NCBI GenBank assembly: GCA_002454045.1 | Contig: DKID01000031.1 | Location: 1-38,034, forward strand | Direction: 5' to 3' | Source of the DNA: Nitrospina sp. UBA6727 | GTDB taxonomy: Bacteria > Nitrospinota > Nitrospinia > Nitrospinales > VA-1 | DNA: 38,034 bases | Translations under genes and position numbers: made by a program | Part shown: positions 23,357 to 30,245 of the stretch, in pieces | Layout: every line of letters starts with the position of its first letter | How positions within the stretch are numbered: the first letter of the stretch is position 1 | The notes under the pieces: model-generated | What the model was told of the DNA's origin: nothing | Database searches by the model: none | What the model saw: only the letters and a program-made list of their open reading frames with translations

Positions 23357-24286
23357 CTATTGATAAATGAAGATTTTTGTCTTGGTGTTATAAGGTTTGG
23401 TACCTTTTTTAAACCTGATTTTACCTGCAGCGTTGATTTTAAAATCTTCAATCACCAACGGGGTTTTCTCCGTCTGGCCAACCTCTTTGGCGCGGTCGTC
23501 CTTTTTCTCCAACTTCTGATCCTCGTTATCCTCGTTCCAATACTCCGCAACTTGGTGGACTTTTAACTTTCTTTCTTCGAAGTTGAATTTGTACTTGTCA
23601 TGCACCTCAGGTTTGAAAGGCGTATTCTTATGCATATGGCAACGGGTACAGACATTGGCATAATCCCATCGTTGACCATATCGTTCCGTTTCTGCTTTGG
23701 AAAAATTTCCCTTCGATGATTTCATCACGGCCCGGAACTGGGAACCGCCAACAGCCGAGTGACACATTTCACAACCTACCTGTTCCTTATTCGGTTCATC
23801 CGGATCAATTTTAGTGCTGGTGTCTTTGCCTTTTTTGTTCATGCTCCCGGCTGGTTTGAATCCACCCCGTTGACCATAGCCTGTCGTGTGACATCGCAAG
23901 CAAAGCGGGGTCGTCGTATAATCTTTTTCCGGGTCGAGTTTGACCCGCTCTTTTGCTTCCTTGCGGGTGCCTGGTTTTAATAAACTGAAAGTGTCGCCAT
24001 GGGATGATTTTGCCCAAGCCTGATAATAAGCGTCATGACAACTGCCGTTGCATTTCGTAGCACCGACAAACTTAGGTCTTTTCCGCATATCCTTGACCGC
24101 CTTAGCCCGTTTTTTGGGTTTGACTTCCCACTTGTCAAACATCGCCTTTTCTTCTTCGGTCAATTCAATTTTCTTCTTTTTTTTAGCATCCGCCTCAATA
24201 TCGGTTCCGACGACCAAGGCCAGGGCAACCAAAACCAAGCCCAAAACTTTCAAAACTTTTCCTATCTTGCATTCCCTTTTTTCCAC
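23357..24286 (-). CDS. Tetraheme cytochrome c (c554-like) with one CX3CH site
   Basis: A 309-residue secreted cytochrome with a signal peptide (hydrophobic 10-27, cleavage near EADA). Heme sites are CNGSCH (79-84, three residues between cysteines), CLRCH (129-133), CEMCH (172-176) and CTRCH (213-217). The first site in VGATKCNGSCHDAYYQAWAK sits where cytochrome c554 proteins normally have a CxxCH. A Lys/Glu-rich tail of about 90 residues follows the last heme. The GTG at 24286 is preferred: AAGGAGG lies four bases upstream and it leaves a proper signal peptide; an ATG at 24502 would add 72 residues without protein-like character. A promoter and a terminator flank it as a single-gene unit. Confidence 0.88.
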   Translation of the reverse strand: MEKRECKIGKVLKVLGLVLVALALVVGTDIEADAKKKKKIELTEEEKAMFDKWEVKPKKRAKAVKDMRKRPKFVGATKCNGSCHDAYYQAWAKSSHGDTFSLLKPGTRKEAKERVKLDPEKDYTTTPLCLRCHTTGYGQRGGFKPAGSMNKKGKDTSTKIDPDEPNKEQVGCEMCHSAVGGSQFRAVMKSSKGNFSKAETERYGQRWDYANVCTRCHMHKNTPFKPEVHDKYKFNFEERKLKVHQVAEYWNEDNEDQKLEKKDDRAKEVGQTEKTPLVIEDFKINAAGKIRFKKGTKPYNTKTKIFIYQ

Positions 24287-24389
24287 AAACCCTCCTTGGC
24301 TCACATGTTCGAGGTTCAAAGCGTGCTTAAATAATAAGCCCGTAACAGCCCGCCGATTCCCAAAAAACGTCACCTTACACAACGGGAGA

Positions 24390-24418
24390 AGGGTAGTATA
24401 ATTCCCCCGTGGAGTCAA
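24390..24418 (-). promoter_or_regulatory. Predicted promoter of the tetraheme cytochrome gene
   Basis: On the minus strand TTGACT (24418-24413), 17-bp spacer, TACCCT (24395-24390), about 100 bp ahead of the GTG start. It mirrors the TTGACT-N17-TATCCC arrangement ahead of the CydA-like gene. Confidence 0.4.
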
Positions 24419-24436
24419 TAGCCATTGCGGGATGCC

Positions 24437-24492
24437 ACCGTCGCGGTGACGGTCGATAACTCTGTTCAGTAAGCAACGAGACGAGTATCGAC
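24437..24492. other. Nested inverted repeats in the cytochrome-queA intergenic region
   Basis: ACCGTC (24437-24442) pairs with GACGGT (24448-24453), and GTCGATA (24452-24458) pairs with TATCGAC (24486-24492). They share two bases, so the two hairpins compete or abut. The rest of the 24287-24623 gap holds the cytochrome promoter and leader and shows no gene. Confidence 0.3.
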
Positions 24493-24623
24493 GACCGAAC
24501 AATCCCTTGCTGTATTCACTCCCGCGGGAATGGATAAAGCCCTAGCGAAAACCGCGGCGTCCCTTTGCACGGCGCTCCTTTACTTATAGACCGACGATAG
24601 CAAATCCTTTCTGGACAATCTCC

Positions 24624-25676
24624 TTGAACCATAAACTTTCGGATTACGATTTCGATTTACCGGCGAACCTTATAGCCCAAAAGCCAACGCGGCGAAGAGG
24701 GCAATCTCGTTTGCTGGTGGTGGACCGTGCGAAGCAAACCTTGACGCACGACACTTTTAACAACCTGAAAAACCATCTGAAAAATCACCCCCTGATGGTG
24801 TTCAATGACACCCGCGTCGTCCCGGCAAAAATTCAAGCCAGTTTGGAATTTAATTCTAGACAAGTTGAAATCCTGCTCACTCGCAAACTGGAATCTACGG
24901 GATGGGAAGCTATGATAAAGGGGTTGGGTCGGTTAAAGCCGGGGGCTAAATTTAAATTTAAGAATAGCGATCTAAGTGCTCAATTCCTTAGGCGGCAAGG
25001 CAATCGTGCTCATATAAAATTTTCATCGGGAAAGAAGCTTTTACATTATTTGCGCCAGAACGGGAGAATGCCTTTGCCACCGTATATACGTAGGCCTCCT
25101 GATACGGATACGCAAACGCTTGAACTAGATAGAAAACGTTACCAAACGGTTTTTGCTTTGCGTTCCGGAGCCATCGCCGCCCCAACGGCGGGTCTGCATT
25201 TTACTCGGTCCCAATTGAAAATTCTCCGCGAAAAGTTTATCGACGTAGCTCGCTTGACGCTGCACATAGGCCCGGGCACTTTTATTCCCATACGCGAAGA
25301 AAACTTTGTCCTTCATAAAATGGAGGAAGAGTACTTTCAAATTTCACCAGCGAACTGGAACAAAATCGCTCGCGCAAAAAAGAAGGGGCAAAGTGTTTTG
25401 GCTGTGGGGACGACACCAACCCGGGTCTTGGAGACTCAAACGTTCGAAAAAATTATCCGGAAGACCGTATCCGGGTGGACTGATTGTTTCATTTATCCAG
25501 GATGGAAGTTCAGGCAGGTGGATCATTTGCTCACCAATTTTCATCTACCCAAATCAACACTGTTCTTACTGGCGTGCGCCTTCATGGGGAAACATCTGGC
25601 GAAAAAAGTTTACGCCGAAGCCATAAAGAAAAAATATCGCTTTTTCAGCTACGGCGATGCGATGCTAATTCTTTAA
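24624..25676 (+). CDS. queA: tRNA preQ1(34) S-adenosylmethionine ribosyltransferase-isomerase
   Basis: A 350-residue enzyme that adds the ribosyl group of SAM to preQ1 in tRNA, giving epoxyqueuosine. Motifs: KLSDYDFDLPANLIAQKP, VFNDTRVVPAK, RYQTVFALRSGAIAAPTAGL, LHIGPGTFIPIR, VGTTPTRVLET and TNFHLPKSTLFLLACAFMG. Translation appears to start at a TTG (24624), since the product then begins MNHKLSDYDF, matching homologues; no ATG is available and the ribosome binding site is weak. Other queuosine genes are not in the window. Confidence 0.94.
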   Translation: MNHKLSDYDFDLPANLIAQKPTRRRGQSRLLVVDRAKQTLTHDTFNNLKNHLKNHPLMVFNDTRVVPAKIQASLEFNSRQVEILLTRKLESTGWEAMIKGLGRLKPGAKFKFKNSDLSAQFLRRQGNRAHIKFSSGKKLLHYLRQNGRMPLPPYIRRPPDTDTQTLELDRKRYQTVFALRSGAIAAPTAGLHFTRSQLKILREKFIDVARLTLHIGPGTFIPIREENFVLHKMEEEYFQISPANWNKIARAKKKGQSVLAVGTTPTRVLETQTFEKIIRKTVSGWTDCFIYPGWKFRQVDHLLTNFHLPKSTLFLLACAFMGKHLAKKVYAEAIKKKYRFFSYGDAMLIL

Positions 25677-25678
25677 GA

Positions 25679-25713
25679 GTAAGGCCCTTGGCCAAGATTT
25701 GATCAAGCCTTAC
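25679..25713. terminator. Weak bidirectional hairpin between queA and ihfA
   Basis: GTAAGGC (25679-25685) and GCCTTAC (25707-25713) form a 7-bp stem with an inner palindrome CTTGGCCAAG (25687-25696). It spans the gap between the two convergent genes and the end of ihfA. No T run follows on either side, so function as a terminator is doubtful. Confidence 0.3.
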
Positions 25714-25987
25714 CCTCATCCACCGCCTGCTTAAAAAATTTACCCGATTTAAAACGAACCACTTTCCGCGCAGAAATTTCAGCTTCCTCACCCGTTTTAG
25801 GGTTCCTACCAATGCGCTTGGTTTTTGCTCGGACTTGAAATGTTCCGAACCGACGCAAGATAACTGGTTCTCCATGACCTAGCGATTCTTTAATCAATTC
25901 AATCACTGTCTCCACGGCCTCCTCAGCTTTGGCTCTGGACAAGCTAGCCCGCGATGAAACCTGGTTGATGATGTCCTGTTTGGTCAT
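25703..25987 (-). CDS. ihfA: Integration host factor alpha / HU-family DNA-binding protein
   Basis: A 94-residue DNA-bending protein. It contains MTKQDIINQVSSRASLSRAK at the start, the signature RRFGTFQVRAKTKRIGRNPK in the DNA-grasping arm, and RKVVRFKSGKFFKQAVDEG at the end. The length and the KTKRIGRNPKTGEE arm fit the IHF-alpha type better than HU, though this is a family-level call. An AAGGAGG site lies four bases before the ATG. Between it and ftsB, 25988-26278 holds no recognised gene. Confidence 0.85.
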   Translation of the reverse strand: MTKQDIINQVSSRASLSRAKAEEAVETVIELIKESLGHGEPVILRRFGTFQVRAKTKRIGRNPKTGEEAEISARKVVRFKSGKFFKQAVDEGKA

Positions 25988-26278
25988 GCTTCCTCCTTAA
26001 AAACAAAATGGTGGTATTCCATGAATGAACGGGTTGAAAATTAAATTCGGTTTCGCGCCTTGAAAAAAATCCACGCTTCTCAGCACACCTCACCAAGGTA
26101 AACCGAGAACCCCAAGGTTGACGAAATATATTTTATTGTTGAATCGATGGGCTCACCCTACCACTTAAATTAAAAATATCAATAACTTATTCGAACTTGA
26201 AACAACTTTTTTTAGAATGTTTGCAGACGAGCCGTGTTAACTCGACTCATCAAATAGGCGGGAGTGATGAAGCAAAAA

Positions 26279-26596
26279 TTATTGGCGCGGAAGGAGCGGC
26301 GAATTTTGCTTTTGCACGATGTGGTAAACCCGGTCGCCGGGTTTTATCAGATCTAATTTTTCCCTGGCGATTTTTTCGATTTCGTAGGGGTCTGACTTCA
26401 ACGCATTAATTTCCAACCGAAATTTTTCGTTTCTGGCGCGCAAACTTTCGTTTTCATATTTTATTTGCAACTGTTCTTGCTCTAAACGGTAAGCGTTCAG
26501 AATACCGTTCTCGTGAAAAACCGCCATCAAGACCAGCAACAAAAAAAAGCCGATGCTTAAAAAAAGGATTTTCTGGTATCGAGAATTTTCAATCAT
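26279..26596 (-). CDS. ftsB: FtsB/DivIC-family septum formation protein
   Basis: A 105-residue bitopic membrane protein: short cytoplasmic N-terminus, one membrane helix (about 10-27), then a periplasmic coiled coil (EQEQLQIKYENESLRARNEK) and the family motif DPYEIEKIAREKLDLIKPGD. It links FtsL and FtsQ in the divisome. Placed directly after enolase (38 bp), a common arrangement in bacteria. Confidence 0.9.
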   Translation of the reverse strand: MIENSRYQKILFLSIGFFLLLVLMAVFHENGILNAYRLEQEQLQIKYENESLRARNEKFRLEINALKSDPYEIEKIAREKLDLIKPGDRVYHIVQKQNSPLLPRQ

Positions 26597-26634
26597 AAGG
26601 CGCCGACTTGTTAGTTGCCCCTCAACTTCGGGGG

Positions 26635-27912
26635 TTATAAAAAAACATCTTTGCCCCGGTAAACTGCCGTGTCTCCCAGGATTTCTTCAATGCGCAAAAG
26701 TTGGTTATATTTGGCGACGCGATCAGTGCGACACAAAGATCCAGTTTTAATTTGACCTGCATTTACCGCCACAGAAATATCGGCAATGCTGGTGTCTTCC
26801 GTTTCGCCAGAACGATGCGAGATGACAGATGTGTATCCCGCTCCTTTCGCCATTTCGACGGCGTCCAATGTTTCGGTAAGAGTTCCGATTTGATTCACTT
26901 TGATTAGGATAGAGTTGCCGACTCCTTCCTGAATTCCTTTGGCTAGAATTTTCGTATTCGTGACAAACAAATCATCGCCGACGATTTGAACGGAATCACC
27001 AATTTTGTCCGTCAATTTTTTCCAACCCCGCCAGTCATTTTCCGCAAGGCCATCTTCAATACTGATGATGGGATACTTGCCCGCCAAACGAACTAGGAAA
27101 TCCACCATCTCATTAGACGTCCATTTCTTATCGCCCTCCGCCGACAAGGTATATTTTTTGTTGGAGAATAATTCGCTGGCGGCGACATCCAAAGCAATTA
27201 AAATATCTTTCCCAATTTTATAGCCGGCACTTTTAACCGCCTTGATTAAAATTTCAATCGCCTGTTCGTTTGATGACAGGTCGGGAGCAAACCCGCCTTC
27301 GTCGCCGACGGCGGTGTTGAATCCTCCCGTTTTCAAAACTCCTTTCAGATGGTGGAACACTTCAACGCCCATTCTTAACGCCGACGAAAAAGATTTTGCG
27401 CCAACCGGCACGATCATAAATTCCTGGATATCCACGTTGTTGTCCGCGTGCACACCACCGTTCAGCACATTTATCATGGGAACCGGCAACTCTTTGGCGT
27501 TGGTGCCGCCGATATACTGAAACAAAGGTAGGTCGAGATCGTTCGCCGCCGCGCGGGCTGTAGCTAAAGAAACTCCGAGGATGGCGTTGGCTCCTAGATT
27601 ACTCTTGTTGGCCGTCCCGTCCATTTCTATCATCAGTCGGTCAATCAAAACTTGTTCCGTAACTTCGATGCCGATAATTTCCAACGCAATTTTTGCGTTT
27701 ACATTTTTTACCGCCGTCGTGACTCCCTTCCCTAAGTAAATTTTTGGATTCTTATCGCGGAGCTCTACCGCTTCCCGTGAACCGGTGGACGCCCCCGACG
27801 GCACGGACGCTCGGCCCATGGCGCCGCTCTCCAAAGTCACGTCTACTTCCAGCGTAGGGTTGCCGCGTGAATCCAGAATCTGTCTGCCTAGCACCTCGAT
27901 GATTTCGCTCAT
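26635..27912 (-). CDS. eno: Enolase
   Basis: A 425-residue glycolytic enzyme converting 2-phosphoglycerate to phosphoenolpyruvate. Motifs include RQILDSRGNPTLEVDV, SGASTGSREAVELRD, the Mg ligand regions ISIEDGLAEND and VGDDLFVTN, the signature ILIKVNQIGTLTETLDAV, and SHRSGETEDTSIAD. Normal length and complete. It lies 17 bp after hemL and 38 bp before ftsB in a probable operon. Confidence 0.98.
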   Translation of the reverse strand: MSEIIEVLGRQILDSRGNPTLEVDVTLESGAMGRASVPSGASTGSREAVELRDKNPKIYLGKGVTTAVKNVNAKIALEIIGIEVTEQVLIDRLMIEMDGTANKSNLGANAILGVSLATARAAANDLDLPLFQYIGGTNAKELPVPMINVLNGGVHADNNVDIQEFMIVPVGAKSFSSALRMGVEVFHHLKGVLKTGGFNTAVGDEGGFAPDLSSNEQAIEILIKAVKSAGYKIGKDILIALDVAASELFSNKKYTLSAEGDKKWTSNEMVDFLVRLAGKYPIISIEDGLAENDWRGWKKLTDKIGDSVQIVGDDLFVTNTKILAKGIQEGVGNSILIKVNQIGTLTETLDAVEMAKGAGYTSVISHRSGETEDTSIADISVAVNAGQIKTGSLCRTDRVAKYNQLLRIEEILGDTAVYRGKDVFL

Positions 27913-27929
27913 AACCTTACTCTATAAAA

Positions 27930-29219
27930 TTACCCGCGGGCTACGGCCAACGCTTTGCGGTTGGCTTCTAACGTCAGATTGATTTCTTCATCCGAATGAA
28001 CCGCAGAAACAAAGCCCGCCTCAAACTGGGAGGGCGCGATGTAGATTCCTTCTTCCAGCAAGCCGTTAAAATATCGTTTGAAGAAATCCGTGTCGCAAGA
28101 TTTTACTGTTTCAAAGTCGACAATTTTTTGGTCGGTAAAAAACATGGAGAACATTGAACCCACCCGGGTAAATTGCGCCTGCACGCCAAGAGCCTCGGCG
28201 TGTTGCCGCAAACCTTCGCAGAGTTTTTTTGATTTCCGCTCCAAGGTTTCATAGATTCCATTCCGCGAAAGCAGGTCCAGCATTTCATTCCCAGCCGCCA
28301 TTGCTAAAGGGTTCCCGGACAGCGTCCCCGCTTGGTAAACCGGCCCTATCGGCGAAATATGATCCATCACTTCGCGCGACCCACCATACGCGCCGACCGG
28401 CAATCCGCCGCCGATTATTTTTCCCATGCAAGTGATATCCGGATTCACTCCGAACAATTTTTGCGCGCCGCCTAACGCGACGCGAAACCCGGTGATGACT
28501 TCATCAAAGATTAGCAACGCGTCGGCCTCACGGGTTACTTCGCGCAGGGATTCAAGAAAACCCGGCGTCGGCGGGACCACGCCCATGTTGCCCGCGATGG
28601 GTTCCACAATCAACGCCGCAATTTTTTTTCCTTCCTTTGCAAAAAGTTCACGGACTCGTTCTATATTGTTGAATGGAAGGTTCACGGTTTTTTCGGCAAG
28701 ACTGGAAACGACGCCGGGACATTCGGGAATTCCCAATGACGCCAACCCGGAACCCGCTCTGACCAAAAGGCTGTCGCTGTGACCGTGATAACATCCCGCA
28801 AACTTTACGATTTTATCGCGCCCGGTAATTCCCCGCGCTAACCGCAACGCACTCATCACCGCCTCGGTGCCAGAATTTACCATGCGCACCACTTCGACGG
28901 AAGGGACGGCGCGGACTATCTTCTCCGCCAACTGGATTTCCAATTCCGTCGACGCGCCATAACTGGTGCCCAACTGCGCTTGCCGAGTTATGGCGGAAAC
29001 AATTTGAGGATGGGCGTGACCGAAAATGAGCGGTCCCCACGACCCCACGTAGTCGATGAACTCGTTGCCATCGACATCCGTGATCCGCGACCCGCTGGCA
29101 CTTTTGATGAACAGGGGGTCTCCCCCCACCGCGTTGAAAGCTCTGACGGGACTATTCACCCCGCCCGGCATCACCTTGCGGGCAACAGAGAAAAGTCGGC
29201 TGGAGTTATCTCTGTTCAT
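27930..29219 (-). CDS. hemL: Glutamate-1-semialdehyde 2,1-aminomutase
   Basis: A 429-residue PLP enzyme producing 5-aminolevulinate for heme by the C5 route. It shows MPGGVNSPVRAFNAVGGDPL, VRMVNSGTEAVMSALRLARG, FAGCYHGHSDSLLVRAGSG, LIFDEVITGFRVA, the PLP-lysine segment CMGKIIGGGLPVGAYGG and YQAGTLSGNPLAMAAG. The ATG at 29219 starts the product at MNRDNSSRLFSVARK as usual and leaves five bases after mtnP; the in-frame extension upstream is inside mtnP. Confidence 0.97.
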   Translation of the reverse strand: MNRDNSSRLFSVARKVMPGGVNSPVRAFNAVGGDPLFIKSASGSRITDVDGNEFIDYVGSWGPLIFGHAHPQIVSAITRQAQLGTSYGASTELEIQLAEKIVRAVPSVEVVRMVNSGTEAVMSALRLARGITGRDKIVKFAGCYHGHSDSLLVRAGSGLASLGIPECPGVVSSLAEKTVNLPFNNIERVRELFAKEGKKIAALIVEPIAGNMGVVPPTPGFLESLREVTREADALLIFDEVITGFRVALGGAQKLFGVNPDITCMGKIIGGGLPVGAYGGSREVMDHISPIGPVYQAGTLSGNPLAMAAGNEMLDLLSRNGIYETLERKSKKLCEGLRQHAEALGVQAQFTRVGSMFSMFFTDQKIVDFETVKSCDTDFFKRYFNGLLEEGIYIAPSQFEAGFVSAVHSDEEINLTLEANRKALAVARG

Positions 29220-29224
29220 GCGCG

Positions 29225-30076
29225 TTAACCAAATAAAATTGACAATTCGTTTTTGAGGGTCGGCGGGATTTTTTTGGGGTCGGTGACCACGGCGAACTTT
29301 GCGGCGTCGCAACAAGAGCAGGGTTTGATGCTTCCCAACATGGGTATCAACTCTTTAAGAACCAACTGCGCTTGCTCCACATTTTTATGCATGATGTCTA
29401 GCACTGCCTCAAGAGTGACGGGTTCTTCCTCCACATGCCAACAATCGAGGTCTGTCACCAAAGCCAAGGTCGAGTAGCACAAGCCCGCTTCCCGCGCCAG
29501 TTTGGCTTCGGTGACGTTGGTCATTCCGATGACATCGACATCCCACTTCCGATACAAATGCGACTCCGCCCTGGTGGAAAATTGGGGACCTTCAATGCAA
29601 ATATAAGTTCCGCCTGCGTGTACTTTTGCGCCAGCCTTTTGCGCGGCGCGGAAGAGGACTTCCGCCGTCGCAAGGCAAATCGGGTCTGCCATGCTGACGT
29701 GCCCGACCATTCCTTGCGTAAAAAACGTGTTGGCGCGGCGATATGTTCTGTCGATAAATTGATGCGGCACGACGAAATGACCGGGGGGGATATCTTCCTT
29801 CATACCGCCCACGGCGCTTACGGCAATAATCCGCTCGACGCCGATTTTTTTCATGGCAAAAATATTCGCCCGAAAATTTATTTCGGAGGGCGGGATAATA
29901 TGTCCGACGCCGTGGCGGGGAAGAAAAGCCACCTTGGCTCCTTCCAGTTTTCCCACAACTATGCTGTCCGACGGGGAACCAAAAGGAGTGTCCACGGTTA
30001 TCTTTTCGGTCACGTCAAGACCCTTCATTTGGTACAATCCGCTCCCGCCAATCACGCCCAAAAATTTATCCGCCAT
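29225..30076 (-). CDS. mtnP: S-methyl-5'-thioadenosine phosphorylase
   Basis: A 283-residue phosphorylase of the methionine salvage route that splits methylthioadenosine. Family motifs: GVIGGSGLYQMKGL, TPFGSPSDSIVVGKLEG, FLPRHGVGHIIPPSEINFRA, SAVGGMKEDIPPGHFVVP, YICIEGPQFSTRAES and GMTNVTEAKLAREAGLCY. GGAG lies about eight bases before the ATG. It heads the mtnP-hemL-eno-ftsB cluster. Confidence 0.95.
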   Translation of the reverse strand: MADKFLGVIGGSGLYQMKGLDVTEKITVDTPFGSPSDSIVVGKLEGAKVAFLPRHGVGHIIPPSEINFRANIFAMKKIGVERIIAVSAVGGMKEDIPPGHFVVPHQFIDRTYRRANTFFTQGMVGHVSMADPICLATAEVLFRAAQKAGAKVHAGGTYICIEGPQFSTRAESHLYRKWDVDVIGMTNVTEAKLAREAGLCYSTLALVTDLDCWHVEEEPVTLEAVLDIMHKNVEQAQLVLKELIPMLGSIKPCSCCDAAKFAVVTDPKKIPPTLKNELSILFG

Positions 30077-30205
30077 GAAAATTCACTCCGTTAAATATTA
30101 AAAGGGGGGACCTAAAGAATTAGAATTTTATAAGGGTAAAAAGTGGCGGGCGGGGAGAAGAAATCCGCTCTCGTTAAAGAAATGAAACGCTCATCCTGAT
30201 TACAG

Positions 30206-30232
30206 AAAAAGTTGCGGGGAATTGGTTTCCCC
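30206..30232 (-). terminator. Probable terminator of the coiled-coil gene
   Basis: On the minus strand GGGGAA (30232-30227) pairs with TTCCCC (30221-30216) with a five-base loop, and TTTTT (30210-30206) follows after five bases. It is 14 bp past the stop codon. The spacing to the T run is longer than ideal. Confidence 0.45.
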
Positions 30233-30245
30233 CTATGGTTGCTGG

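Noticed and set aside
24287..24502. An N-terminal extension of the tetraheme cytochrome to an ATG at 24502
   Set aside because: It would bury the signal peptide behind 72 residues and run through the predicted promoter; the GTG at 24286 has an AAGGAGG site.
26116..26150. A promoter-like TTGACG with AT-rich sequence on the plus strand
   Set aside because: It points toward no plus-strand gene and the -10 is poor; chance in an AT-rich gap upstream of ihfA is likely.
29435..30094. A 219-codon plus-strand open frame over mtnP
   Set aside because: It is the antisense shadow of a complete mtnP with all family motifs.
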